Shown in pieces: positions 52,151 to 61,764 of a DNA stretch of 64,000 nt. This DNA comes from Thiotrichaceae bacterium UBA973 (GTDB lineage: Bacteria; Pseudomonadota; Gammaproteobacteria; Eutrophobiales; Eutrophobiaceae): positions 62,001-126,000 of the forward strand of contig DBBX01000007.1 of assembly GCA_002292815.1 (NCBI GenBank), in the 5' to 3' direction. The notes beneath the pieces were generated by a model, which saw nothing but the letters and a program-made list of their open reading frames with translations, ran no database searches and was not told the origin of the DNA. The translations under genes were made by a program, and so were the position numbers. Within the stretch, counting starts at the first letter, position 1; each line of letters opens with the position of its first letter.

Positions 52151-55039
52151 ATGGAGGCAGAAGGTACTGGTAATTCAGAACCAACTGTTAGCACGACAGA
52201 CGATAGTCTCAATGCTGGCACAGACGATACTAATTTAGGCTCGCATCAGCCTGATTATTTGACGGGGCAACTCAGTCAATATCATGTGATTCGCAGAAAT
52301 GGAAAGGTTACTGCATTTGACCTTGGAAAAATATCTGTGGCCATGACCAAAGCGTTTATCAATGTCGAAGGCGGTACTGCTGCAGCCTCTACCCGTATCC
52401 ATCAAATCGTAGACTCATTAACACAACAAGTCGTTAATGCCCTAACACGGCGTATGCCTGATGGTGGTACGGTTCATATTGAAGATATTCAAGATCAGGT
52501 AGAACTATCTCTGATGCGTGCCGGTGAGCAGAAAATAGCACGTGCTTATGTTATCTATCGTGAAGAACGTTCACGAGAACGTGCGGCTGAAGCTGCGACA
52601 AACCCATCCTCTGAGCAAGAAACACCTTCTATCCAAATCAATGTTAAACAACTAGATGGTCAAAAAACGCCGCTTGATGAAGCACGTTTACGCGCTGTTG
52701 TTACTGAGGCCTGTGATGGTTTTTCTGAGGTCGATGCAGAGTTAATTATTCAAGATTCCCTTAACAATCTATTCGATGGTATCGATGAGGTCGACGTTGG
52801 TAATGCATTGGTAATGTGTGCCAGAACATTGATCGAAAAAGAGCCTGATTACACCTACGTCGCAGCATGCCTATTACTGGATAAAATGCGGCAAGAGGCC
52901 CTGACTTTTATTGAAGGCACAATGACCCAAGCGACTCAGCATGAAATGAGTGAAGGTTATGGTGCTTATTTCAAGAAATATATAAGTACTGGAGCTGACT
53001 TAGAACTAATAGATCATGAATTAACCAAATATGATCTGGACCGATTAGGTGATGCTATCCAGCCTGATCGTGATCGTCAATTTACTTATCTCGGACTGCA
53101 AACGCTCTATGATCGCTATTTTATTCACTCCGATGATTTTCGTTTTGAATTGCCGCAAGCATTTTTTATGCGCGTTGCCATGGGGTTGGCCATCAATGAA
53201 CTGGATCGTGAAGGTCGTGCTATAGAATTCTATGAACTCTTATCATCATTTGATTTCATGAGTTCAACCCCTACCCTGTTTAATTCAGGCACCTGTCGTC
53301 CACAACTCTCTAGCTGTTATCTAACAACAGTCCCTGATGATCTCGATGGTATATTCTCGGCGATAAAAGATGACGCTATGTTATCTAAATTTGCCGGTGG
53401 TTTGGGTAATGACTGGACCCCTGTTCGCGCCTTGGGAGCTCATATCAAAGGCACTAATGGTAAATCACAGGGCATTGTACCTTTCTTGAAAGTCGCTAAC
53501 GATACTGCTGTAGCCGTCAATCAAGGAGGAAAACGTAAGGGGGCTATGTGCGCCTATCTTGAAACCTGGCACATGGATATCGAAGAGTTTCTGGATTTAC
53601 GTAAGAACACGGGTGATGAACGTCGACGTACGCATGACATGAATACAGCTAACTGGATCCCGGATCTATTCATGAAGCGTGTCGCCGAAGAAGCAGAATG
53701 GACATTATTCTCACCGCATGAAACACCGGATCTACATGACCTTTACGGTATTGAATTTGAAACACGCTATGTTGAGTACGAACAACAAGCGGCCGCCGGT
53801 GGCATCAATAATTTCAAAACTATTCCAGCCACGGATTTATGGCGCAAGATGCTATCGATGCTATTTGAAACAGGGCATCCATGGATCACATTCAAAGACC
53901 CATGTAACATCCGTTCGCCGCAACCGCATGTGGGTGTCGTACATTCATCAAATCTATGTACTGAGATCACACTCAACACCTCAGAGGATGAGATTGCAGT
54001 ATGTAATCTCGGCTCTGTTAATCTGCCACAACACGTCGACGAGAATGGTCTCAACGTAGAAAAACTTGAAAAGACCATCACTACAGCGATGCGTATGCTG
54101 GATAACGTGATTGATTACAACTATTACAGTGTGCTCAAAGCAAGACGCTCCAATTTGCGACACAGACCAGTTGGCCTTGGCATCATGGGCTTTCAGGATG
54201 CTTTATATAAACAACGTTTATCTTACACCTCTGATGAAGCGATTAGTTTTGCCGATACGAGTATGGAAGCAGTCAGTTATTATGCTATCAAGGCATCTAC
54301 AGATCTGGCTGAAGAACGTGGTTCTTATTCAAGCTATAACGGTTCGCTTTGGAGCCAAGGTATATTGCCGATAGATTCAATGCAGCGTCTGGCTGATGTT
54401 CGTGGTGATTATCTACAAGCAAACTTTGAACAAACCTTAAACTGGGATGAATTGCGTGAACGTGTAATGAAGGTAGGCATGCGTAACTCGAACTGCATGG
54501 CTATTGCACCCACAGCAACTATTTCAAATATATGTGGCGTAAGTCAATCCATCGAACCCACGTACCAAAACCTGTTTGTTAAATCAAACTTGTCAGGTGA
54601 ATTTACGGTCGTTAATCCTTACCTTGCGCATGATTTAAAAGAGCACGGTATTTGGGATGAAGTTATGGTGAATGACCTAAAATACTTTGATGGGAGTGTG
54701 CAAGAAATTGATCGAATCCCGAATAATTTGAAAGAAATCTACGCCACCGCTTTTGAAGTGGACTCGCGCTGGTTGGTCGAAGCGGCTTCAAGACGTCAAA
54801 AATGGATAGATCAGGGTCAATCATTGAATCTTTACATGGCTGAACCTAGCGGCAAGAAACTAGACAACCTGTATAAACTTGCCTGGGTGCGTGGTCTTAA
54901 AACTACGTACTACTTGCGTTCACTTGGCGCAACACATATGGAAAAAAGCACTAGCAATAGTTCTGAAAACCAGAGTGCTCCTACAGAAGAACCAAAAGTT
55001 TGTTCTATTATCGACCCGGATTGTGAAGCATGTCAGTAA
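52151..55039 (+). CDS. nrdA: Ribonucleoside-diphosphate reductase alpha subunit NrdA
   Basis: A 962-aa class Ia large subunit making deoxyribonucleotides. It has two N-terminal ATP-cone domains in tandem: VIRRNGKVTAFDLGKISVA (about 36-130) and VKQLDGQKTPLDEARLRAVV (about 158-255), as in the long Pseudomonas-type enzymes. The substrate-site cysteines are in NSGTCRPQLSSC and SNLCTEITLN, with the radical-site region NSNCMAIAPTATIS; the C-terminal tail CSIIDPDCEACQ gives the redox pair. The start follows GGAGGGG closely. nrdB follows after 35 bp. Confidence 0.96.
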   Translation: MEAEGTGNSEPTVSTTDDSLNAGTDDTNLGSHQPDYLTGQLSQYHVIRRNGKVTAFDLGKISVAMTKAFINVEGGTAAASTRIHQIVDSLTQQVVNALTRRMPDGGTVHIEDIQDQVELSLMRAGEQKIARAYVIYREERSRERAAEAATNPSSEQETPSIQINVKQLDGQKTPLDEARLRAVVTEACDGFSEVDAELIIQDSLNNLFDGIDEVDVGNALVMCARTLIEKEPDYTYVAACLLLDKMRQEALTFIEGTMTQATQHEMSEGYGAYFKKYISTGADLELIDHELTKYDLDRLGDAIQPDRDRQFTYLGLQTLYDRYFIHSDDFRFELPQAFFMRVAMGLAINELDREGRAIEFYELLSSFDFMSSTPTLFNSGTCRPQLSSCYLTTVPDDLDGIFSAIKDDAMLSKFAGGLGNDWTPVRALGAHIKGTNGKSQGIVPFLKVANDTAVAVNQGGKRKGAMCAYLETWHMDIEEFLDLRKNTGDERRRTHDMNTANWIPDLFMKRVAEEAEWTLFSPHETPDLHDLYGIEFETRYVEYEQQAAAGGINNFKTIPATDLWRKMLSMLFETGHPWITFKDPCNIRSPQPHVGVVHSSNLCTEITLNTSEDEIAVCNLGSVNLPQHVDENGLNVEKLEKTITTAMRMLDNVIDYNYYSVLKARRSNLRHRPVGLGIMGFQDALYKQRLSYTSDEAISFADTSMEAVSYYAIKASTDLAEERGSYSSYNGSLWSQGILPIDSMQRLADVRGDYLQANFEQTLNWDELRERVMKVGMRNSNCMAIAPTATISNICGVSQSIEPTYQNLFVKSNLSGEFTVVNPYLAHDLKEHGIWDEVMVNDLKYFDGSVQEIDRIPNNLKEIYATAFEVDSRWLVEAASRRQKWIDQGQSLNLYMAEPSGKKLDNLYKLAWVRGLKTTYYLRSLGATHMEKSTSNSSENQSAPTEEPKVCSIIDPDCEACQ

Positions 55040-55074
55040 AAGCAGATAAAATTATCAATGAGGTAAACCTATAA

Positions 55075-56211
55075 ATGTTGGACTGGAATGACCCTTTAGC
55101 TAAACCGGCAGTCAATAGCGATACTGTAGAACCTACTATTGTCAAGCAGACATTAAACAACCCTGTTTCTGAAGATGTTAATAACACCCCTGCACTGAGC
55201 AAGCTTGCGCCTGTTAACCCAGAAGATAAGCGTGTTATTAATGGGCAAACAGACATTAATCAATTAGCACCTTTTAAATATCCATGGGCTTGGAATTTTT
55301 TCCTTAATGCCAATAAGAATCATTGGACGCCACTTGATATCAATATGGCTCAGGATGTAACAGATTATCGTCACAAACTAACGCTAGAAGAAAAACACGT
55401 TTATGAAAACGTGCTGTCTTATCTAACTACCTCTGACATTTTAGCCATGCGTAATATCGGTCTAGCCGTTATGGAAAAGATGTCCGCACCTGAATTACAA
55501 ATATATCAAGCACGTCAGGTATATGAAGAAGCATTGCACACCTGGACCTATCAACATTGCATAGAAACGATCGGGCTAGATCAAGGCGAGATCTACAACC
55601 GCTATCGTGTCGTCCCGGAGATACACCAGAAGATATCTGTCGCTAATCGCCGTCTAAGTTCAGTCATGCGATCTGATATTGATTTACGTGACAGAGATGA
55701 GCTACACAATTTCGTTATCGCCTATATGTTCTTTGCTGGCATTTTTGAAGGTTGTTGGTTTTATAATGGTTTCAGCCCTATCTTTGCCTTGCAACGTCGC
55801 GGACTCATGAAAGGTACAGCTGAGCAATTGCAGTACATCATGCGCGATGAAGTTATGCATGCTGCTTTTGGTATTCGTGTCGTTAAACAAATCATTCAAG
55901 AAGAAAACCTAACGCTAGATCAGGATGCAATACGCGAAATGTGGGATGAGTCCTATGAAGCAGAAAAAGCCTACACCAGCTACATCTTGAAAGACCCGAT
56001 ACTGGGTTATTCAGCAGAAACCCACATTGGCCAATTTCAATACATTGCCAATCGCCGTGCCAATCAACTTGGCTTGGGCGAAGAACCTTTCCCTGGCGCA
56101 GAATCAACCCTGCCCTGGCTGGATGAACAAGCCAATATGAGGAAAGAAAAGAATTTCTTTGAAACGCGTGTTACCGAATATCAAACCGGTGGCGCACTAA
56201 ATTGGGATTAG
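55075..56211 (+). CDS. nrdB: Ribonucleoside-diphosphate reductase beta subunit NrdB
   Basis: A 378-aa ferritin-like radical subunit. Di-iron ligands are visible in EKHVYENVLSYL, YEEALHTWTYQH (ExxH) and RDEVMHAAFG (ExxH), with the radical Tyr expected close after the first ExxH helix. The N-terminal 65 residues, rich in Asn and Pro, are typical of the longer NrdB. GAGGT precedes the ATG. It shares the nrdA transcript. No ferredoxin gene follows; instead there is a structured region. Confidence 0.95.
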   Translation: MLDWNDPLAKPAVNSDTVEPTIVKQTLNNPVSEDVNNTPALSKLAPVNPEDKRVINGQTDINQLAPFKYPWAWNFFLNANKNHWTPLDINMAQDVTDYRHKLTLEEKHVYENVLSYLTTSDILAMRNIGLAVMEKMSAPELQIYQARQVYEEALHTWTYQHCIETIGLDQGEIYNRYRVVPEIHQKISVANRRLSSVMRSDIDLRDRDELHNFVIAYMFFAGIFEGCWFYNGFSPIFALQRRGLMKGTAEQLQYIMRDEVMHAAFGIRVVKQIIQEENLTLDQDAIREMWDESYEAEKAYTSYILKDPILGYSAETHIGQFQYIANRRANQLGLGEEPFPGAESTLPWLDEQANMRKEKNFFETRVTEYQTGGALNWD

Positions 56212-56375
56212 TCGAAAGCACTCATATGGCACAATACTTCGTTAAAGATCGGCTCACAATGCTCATTTGTAACCTACGCTTACTAGCCACTCTTTGCTTT
56301 GCCTCGTCTTGTACTCATCTGAAAGGTTTCTTCAAAATACACTTGTCGATTTACCGTGACCGCCTTAGCGGGAAC

Positions 56376-56472
56376 AGCCGAGATGGACGCTCGGCTATTG
56401 CCTGGTACCTCCAGCCTCTTCTGGGTACCAGGCCTTCTTATTCAGTACACAAACCTGTGGCACAAGGTTTGT
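56376..56472. other. Array of three hairpins after nrdB
   Basis: Three consecutive inverted repeats lie 165-260 bp after nrdB: AGCCGAG/CTCGGCT (56376-56396), GCCTGGTACC/GGTACCAGGC (56400-56433) and ACAAACCT/AGGTTTGT (56449-56472). The middle one is a perfect 10-bp stem followed by CTTCTTA. They may form a compound terminator or a small structured RNA. The rest of 56473-56850 is AT-rich; a 46-codon minus-strand frame (56545-56685) with protein-like text but no start codon may be a gene remnant. Confidence 0.5.
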
Positions 56473-56850
56473 ATTGTTTAATTATGTCGTAATAACACAG
56501 CAAACTATCGGAAAAACTAAAATATATTGCAGATTGCACAGCGATTAACCATCAAGAACTACAGTAGTAAACAAATCAAATGTTTGCGCATATTCAATAT
56601 TGTAATCAACTTTTCCATCCATCTGCTCCAAACTCCATTCAGTAATATATAAAAATCTGTTGGTTGTAAAAAATAAACAATCCCTTCAAAGACTATTTCG
56701 GCTTAGACAACAAAGCCTTTAAAATTTATTAAATATTCTTTTGCATAAATGAGATAATTCGATAATGGTGCTAGCTTGATTAAAAAGCAGGCTTTAGATT
56801 GATGTTTATTGAGTCAATCAGAGGAAGAGTGCTTAAATCGCGTATTTTGC

Positions 56851-57435
56851 CTAAAACAAGTCTATTAACTGCTGACTATGACTCTTATCGAGCAAATGTA
56901 TGGTTCCCTGGTATTTTTCAGTAAACTTTTGAAATCCTTTGTCCAAAACACCATTTTCAATATAATCCTCAAGCGTCGATTCGGTTTGCGTAAGCGCTTT
57001 GGCTTTAACCAATACCAGGCTCTTCGCAGCCAGTTTTGTTGCTAACCACAGGGCGATACTGTCAGAAGTAAAATCCCAGCTTGCTGGTATTCCAGTATCA
57101 TCCTTGAGCAAGGCTGTTGGCAGCCATAATAGAGGTAATCCCCTACCCAAATTTGATAACAATGTTTCAATATCTTCCACAACCCGAAGGTTTTGACTCA
57201 TCCCGGTTAACAAATAACCATATTGAGACATCGCCAGTAATGCCATTCGATGCGCAACCTGATCATTAAACGCTAACGAGACTTGTATCTCGCGAACTTT
57301 GTCAGCAAATTCACCACCGCCGGGAACAATAACAATATTAGTCCTTGTTGCTAGTGATTGAAGTGTGTCTAACCAGTCTCTTAGTTCACTACTGCACATT
57401 AAACTGCCGCCCAATTTGACAACGGTTATGATCAA
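56851..57435 (-). CDS. Amino acid kinase-fold protein, MfnE-like
   Basis: A 194-aa amino-acid/uridylate kinase-fold protein: VVKLGGSLMCS at the N-terminus and IVIVPGGGEFADKV (about 35-48), with LVLVKAKAL near the end. In methanogens MfnE phosphorylates the aminomethylfuran phosphate in methanofuran synthesis; bacterial C1 clusters carry this homologue. Last gene of an overlapping operon with pabB, the MfnF-like and MfnD-like genes (4-bp overlap with pabB). Assignment rests on fold and neighbours. Confidence 0.78.
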   Translation of the reverse strand: MIITVVKLGGSLMCSSELRDWLDTLQSLATRTNIVIVPGGGEFADKVREIQVSLAFNDQVAHRMALLAMSQYGYLLTGMSQNLRVVEDIETLLSNLGRGLPLLWLPTALLKDDTGIPASWDFTSDSIALWLATKLAAKSLVLVKAKALTQTESTLEDYIENGVLDKGFQKFTEKYQGTIHLLDKSHSQQLIDLF

Positions 57436-58799
57436 ATGGGTTCTTCCTGTTTGAATAATTTCAACATAGCCGCAGCCTTGTCAAAGCATTCTTTATATTC
57501 GGCATCGACATCAGAATCCCAAACAATGCCACCACCCGCATTAAAATAAAGCTGTCCATTATATTTAATCAAGGTTCTTATGCTGATATTACTATCCATG
57601 TTTCCATCAAAACCAAGATAAAAAATTGAACCGCAGTATATTGAACGACGATGCGGCTCCAGTTCTTCAATGATTTCCATTGATCTGTATTTGGGTGCTC
57701 CCGTTATAGAACCACCGGGGAAACATCCACGCATCAAATCAAGTGCGTCTTTATTGTCTGATAAACGTCCGGTAATAGTACTGACAAGATGATGAACTGT
57801 TGCGTAGCTCTCCAACGCAAATAATTTCGGCACAACTACAGAACCTGATTCACAAACTTTACTAATATCATTTCTTAACAGATCAACAATCATCAAGTTT
57901 TCGGCACGATCTTTTTCGCTTTCTAATAAACACACAGCTAATGCTTTGTCTTCATAAGCAAACACCGAACGATGCTTTGTGCCTTTGATTGGTTTAGTTT
58001 CAACTTGATTACCTGTGACACGTAAGAAACGTTCTGGAGACGAGCTTAATACAGCGCCGGTGGGTAAGTTAAGATATGCAGCATAGGGAGCGGGATTAAC
58101 ATTTCGTAACTTTAAATACGCTGACCAACTATCGCCTTCAAAATCGGCAGCGAATCGCTGCGATAAATTAACCTGATAACAATCACCATCACGTATATAT
58201 TCTTTAACTTTATTAAAGGCAAGACCATACTGCTCTCTTGATAGATTAGACTTAACCGCAGAGGTTACTCGATATCCTTTTGTTTCATTAGCTGCTGGCG
58301 TTGCAAATAAATCCTGTAATTCCTGCCATATTGATTCTGTTTTATCAAAACGACAAAAGCTGGCTAGCCATACGCGCCTTAGATGATGATCGACAATAAG
58401 CGACCAATCGTAAATGGCCACCGCCATTTCTGGCATCTTGATGTCATGCTTTGCCGTTTCAGGTAATGTTTCTAATCTACGCCCCAGATCATAGGCTAAA
58501 TACCCCACTGCACCACCACAAAACGGTAGGCCACTCAGGTTGTTGTCTTTTTCACCAAGATACTGACTTAAAAGTAGTAAGGGGTCTTCTCTAGAAGTTG
58601 TTTCCTTACCATTGTCATTGATATGCGTAACCTCGCCATACGTCTCGAGCGTGATCGCAGGACGTGAAACAATAATATCGTAACGTCCCATATCAATCTC
58701 AGGATAGCCGCTATCAAGAAACATGCTCCAGGGCTCATCTGCTACCAGAGAGAAAAAATCTGCTGCATTTCGATGATAAGGTAATTCAGAAACTTTCAT
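57432..58799 (-). CDS. pabB: Aminodeoxychorismate synthase component I PabB
   Basis: A 455-aa chorismate-binding enzyme that, with a PabA glutaminase, makes 4-amino-4-deoxychorismate, precursor of 4-aminobenzoate for folate and tetrahydromethanopterin-type cofactors. Motifs: GDCYQVNLSQRF, SSSPERFL, KPIKGTKHR (PIKGT), ENLMIVDLLRNDI, CFPGGSITGAPK and GSIFYLGFDGNMDSNISIRT. It overlaps the MfnF-like gene by 4 bp upstream and the MfnE-like gene by 4 bp downstream, so it is tied to C1-cofactor synthesis. No pabA lies here. Confidence 0.92.
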   Translation of the reverse strand: MKVSELPYHRNAADFFSLVADEPWSMFLDSGYPEIDMGRYDIIVSRPAITLETYGEVTHINDNGKETTSREDPLLLLSQYLGEKDNNLSGLPFCGGAVGYLAYDLGRRLETLPETAKHDIKMPEMAVAIYDWSLIVDHHLRRVWLASFCRFDKTESIWQELQDLFATPAANETKGYRVTSAVKSNLSREQYGLAFNKVKEYIRDGDCYQVNLSQRFAADFEGDSWSAYLKLRNVNPAPYAAYLNLPTGAVLSSSPERFLRVTGNQVETKPIKGTKHRSVFAYEDKALAVCLLESEKDRAENLMIVDLLRNDISKVCESGSVVVPKLFALESYATVHHLVSTITGRLSDNKDALDLMRGCFPGGSITGAPKYRSMEIIEELEPHRRSIYCGSIFYLGFDGNMDSNISIRTLIKYNGQLYFNAGGGIVWDSDVDAEYKECFDKAAAMLKLFKQEEPI

Positions 58800-59845
58800 G
58801 TTACCACCGAAAGCCGGTTTAACTGTGCCATCGCAACAGCTGGCGCACAGGTGTTACATTTATGCGTCAACTCTGAATCAACATCGCATAACTCACTAAA
58901 CTCCATATAAGAGATGTTTAGTCGTTGTGCGATCTTCTTAACCAGAAAGCATCCAACACCAGCCCCCACTATTTTTTGATTTTTAGCATCGACATGTGTT
59001 AATACTCGAAGAACGGACTTTGTCAGCAACTGCAGCTGCGCTTCTTCAAAATATTGTGCTAATTTAATCCAGCAGCGATTACTATATTCAAAGTCACTAG
59101 CGTCTGTTCCCAGCATTCTGGCAAGACGTCTAATACTACTGACAATGTCTTTCTCACAGCCATCTGCCGTTTCCATCAAGTCATCACCATCTTCGAGATA
59201 ACCCAGAACTCTATATACATCCGCTGTATTTGAAAAATATTCTGCTGCTAAATTTTGCCATTCACCAGCAAAAGGGACTTGTTTCGTTAATGTCATTAAT
59301 GGCGTTCTAACGGCCCCAGTATAAACCAGTTCGTCAAAACGTAATCGACTTTGATCATCAATGCCACGAGCATTAACAAGCTTGTTGCTAAAAGGAATTA
59401 TATCTGTCGTCGTACTTCCAACATCAACAAACAAACCGGCATCTACCAATGACGCAGCATAAGTCGCACTAGCATGCCAATTTGCCGAAGCAAGTTGTTC
59501 AAGTCTATGACTGGCATTACTTAAACTCGACACCCCGCCATTTATTGCATATAGGCTTATGTTGCTTCCGAGTACTTTTTCACATAAATTTATTATCGCC
59601 ACCATTCCTGACTGTCTATCTTTGAATATATCAACTAGCTCTGCAGTCATTGTTAATGCATGAGACAGCGTGCCATCAGGCAATCTGTCTATTAATTTAG
59701 GAAACGCCTCTTCAAGCTGCTCTAAACCTTGCCAAAGAGGCGTAGCAAATTGTTCTACCAACTTTACTTTCCCAGAGGCATCGACGCTTGCAACCTTAAG
59801 ATGCGCACCGCCAATATCCCAGCCTATGTAATTTGAAACTTTCAT
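58796..59845 (-). CDS. Hydantoinase/oxoprolinase-fold protein, MfnF-like (C1 cofactor pathway)
   Basis: A 349-aa ASKHA-type protein matching the H4MPT-linked C1 transfer pathway family. Visible motifs are IGWDIGGAHLKVA at the N-terminus, LFVDVGSTTTDIIPF (about 140-154) and a C-terminal Cys-rich CNTCAPAVAMAQL. In methanogens MfnF joins the furan and tyramine-glutamate parts of methanofuran; bacteria use the homologue for methylofuran. Overlaps pabB by 4 bp and follows the MfnD-like gene by 7 bp. Confidence 0.82.
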   Translation of the reverse strand: MKVSNYIGWDIGGAHLKVASVDASGKVKLVEQFATPLWQGLEQLEEAFPKLIDRLPDGTLSHALTMTAELVDIFKDRQSGMVAIINLCEKVLGSNISLYAINGGVSSLSNASHRLEQLASANWHASATYAASLVDAGLFVDVGSTTTDIIPFSNKLVNARGIDDQSRLRFDELVYTGAVRTPLMTLTKQVPFAGEWQNLAAEYFSNTADVYRVLGYLEDGDDLMETADGCEKDIVSSIRRLARMLGTDASDFEYSNRCWIKLAQYFEEAQLQLLTKSVLRVLTHVDAKNQKIVGAGVGCFLVKKIAQRLNISYMEFSELCDVDSELTHKCNTCAPAVAMAQLNRLSVVT

Positions 59846-59852
59846 ATAATTT

Positions 59853-60830
59853 TTAAATATTTATTCTTATTGGTACTGCTGCCGTGAGATCAATATCAGG
59901 CAATTCTTTTTCAAGAAACGTATCTAATATTATTTTAGTCATATTACAACCTAATGATTTAGATAATCCTGCATAGGCAGTTGTGAATCTTGGATTGATC
60001 TCTAACAGGATCAATTCATTATCGACCTCAATCATATCAACTCCGATATATCCAGCAAAACCCGAAATATTGGAAACGATGCTAGTGGCTAAAGCCATCA
60101 TTTTATCTTTTAAAAATAAACATTCATTTACACCTATAGCAGACAAACTGACAACGTCATCTTTAAAAACAACATATTGCTCATTACATGACAACAACCT
60201 GACATCATCATCATAAACCAGTAATGACATGCTCATATGCCTGCCATGAATAAAAGGTTGCACCACAAAATTGTTATATTTATATTCTGCGGCAATTTCA
60301 GTCAGTCTGTTTTTATCATTAATGAAATAGCAAGCCTCTCCACCGACACCATCATCTGGTTTTATAACCCAACCAGTTTGACTAACAGGGATGTCATCGC
60401 CCAGTGTTCTTGTATCAACAATATTAATATTTGCCTCTGAAAGGAGCCTGCTTGTCAGTAACTTGCTTGCGGCAATTCTTATAGCACGAGGACTTGAACC
60501 TATGAATATTTTCCCGTTTCTAATAAATTCTTCTGCTAGTTTAGCTAAACAATCGTCTGTTTCAGGTGCAATCAGCCACGCAATATCAGACTCATTAATG
60601 TAATTGTGCAATTCTTCTTCCAGCGACTCCTGAACAATATACTGCTTAGCTTTAGCTTCGCATGAACCTAGCCTTTTATCTCTGGTTAACGATATATCAG
60701 AATATCCAGCCTCAATTAATTCATTCAATAATGTTTGCATCATGATCTCGCCTTCCCTGACTAAAGTTTCTGGTAAGGCTTGTCCAGATAGTCCACCTCC
60801 TGTGATAAACTCAAATAAAAAATGACGCAT
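59853..60830 (-). CDS. ATP-grasp ligase, MfnD-like (tyramine-glutamate ligase type)
   Basis: A 325-aa ATP-grasp protein. FEFITGGGLSG at the N-terminus, WVIKPDDGVGGEACY (about 152-166), VVQPFIHGRHMSMSLLV and the metal-binding LILLEINPRFTTAY near the end are typical of the MfnD/C1-cluster ATP-grasp group. MfnD adds glutamate to tyramine during methanofuran synthesis. First gene of the minus-strand cluster; its ATG is only 7 bp from the start of the divergent HisA-like gene, so its promoter must lie in that gene. No ribosome site is visible. Confidence 0.82.
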   Translation of the reverse strand: MRHFLFEFITGGGLSGQALPETLVREGEIMMQTLLNELIEAGYSDISLTRDKRLGSCEAKAKQYIVQESLEEELHNYINESDIAWLIAPETDDCLAKLAEEFIRNGKIFIGSSPRAIRIAASKLLTSRLLSEANINIVDTRTLGDDIPVSQTGWVIKPDDGVGGEACYFINDKNRLTEIAAEYKYNNFVVQPFIHGRHMSMSLLVYDDDVRLLSCNEQYVVFKDDVVSLSAIGVNECLFLKDKMMALATSIVSNISGFAGYIGVDMIEVDNELILLEINPRFTTAYAGLSKSLGCNMTKIILDTFLEKELPDIDLTAAVPIRINI

Positions 60831-60837
60831 TGTTATT

Positions 60838-61542
60838 ATGTTAATTATTCCAGTTCTTGATCTAAGTCGCGGTTTGGTTGTTCATGCAATACATGGCGAT
60901 AGACATCTCTATAAACCCGTCACATCAGTCATATCATCAAGTTCTAAACCAGAATCAGTCCTGTCTGCATTTTTGGAATTATACCCTTTCAAAATAATTT
61001 ATATTGCTGATCTTGATGCTATTCAAGGAACAGGCAATCAGGCCACATTGATCGAAAAACTCTCATCTAGGTTTGATCAGTGTGAGTTCTGGGTGGATGC
61101 GGGGATAGCTGCCATACAAGATGATAACAATCATTTTGATGGCGACAATATAAAACTAATTTTAGGTTCAGAAAATAAATTACCGTCTGAGTTGCTTACG
61201 GAAATCCTCAACAAAAACCCGGACATCCTATTGTCTCTTGATTTTAATGAAGCCGGCTTACTGGGTAATTCCTATTTACTCGATGATACAAATCTATGGC
61301 CCAAACAGCTTATTGTCATGATGCTTCACCGAGTCGGTTTAAATAAAGGCGTTGATAGCGAGTGTCTGAATAATATCTTAAGGATTGGAAGCAAGCATAA
61401 TATATTTGCAGCGGGTGGAATACACAATCTAAATGACCTTTATCAATTAAAGAAAACCGAAATTAAAGGAGTATTGCTTGCTTCTGCACTGCACAACGGT
61501 TCAATATCGCAAGATGAGTTACATTTATTTAGTAAACAATAA
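60838..61542 (+). CDS. HisA/HisF-like TIM-barrel protein of C1 clusters
   Basis: A 234-aa TIM-barrel like HisA: MLIIPVLDLSRGLVVHAIHGDR at the start, IYIADLDAIQGTG, WVDAGI and AAGGIHNLNDLYQL (phosphate-binding) near the end. True HisA catalytic context is altered and no his genes are near, so it probably serves the H4MPT/methylofuran pathway, where such HisA-like genes recur; its reaction is unknown to me. It is divergent from and almost touching the MfnD-like gene. Confidence 0.78.
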   Translation: MLIIPVLDLSRGLVVHAIHGDRHLYKPVTSVISSSSKPESVLSAFLELYPFKIIYIADLDAIQGTGNQATLIEKLSSRFDQCEFWVDAGIAAIQDDNNHFDGDNIKLILGSENKLPSELLTEILNKNPDILLSLDFNEAGLLGNSYLLDDTNLWPKQLIVMMLHRVGLNKGVDSECLNNILRIGSKHNIFAAGGIHNLNDLYQLKKTEIKGVLLASALHNGSISQDELHLFSKQ

Positions 61543-61554
61543 TTTGTAATCAAA

Positions 61555-61574
61555 AAAGCCTGCGCACTGGCTTT
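61555..61574. terminator. Weak terminator-like hairpin after HisA-like gene
   Basis: AAAGCC (61555-61560) and GGCTTT (61569-61574) form a 6-bp stem 13 bp after the HisA-like stop. The T run is only three bases on the plus strand and six on the minus strand. A TATACT at about 61607-61612 downstream may be a -10 for the sensor gene. Confidence 0.4.
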
Positions 61575-61764
61575 AAACACCTTCGCTTCCAATTCAGATT
61601 GGCGATATACTTTATGCACTACGTTTCAATTTGGAACTGGCTTGGTATCGGCACAGCGATAATTAACAGCGTCAAGACTGCATTTATATAGGCATGAGCA
61701 ATGTCATGAGTTCAAACATTTATCAAAAAACACGTACTGACCTGCCGGCAGCAAGGGGCTCGTT

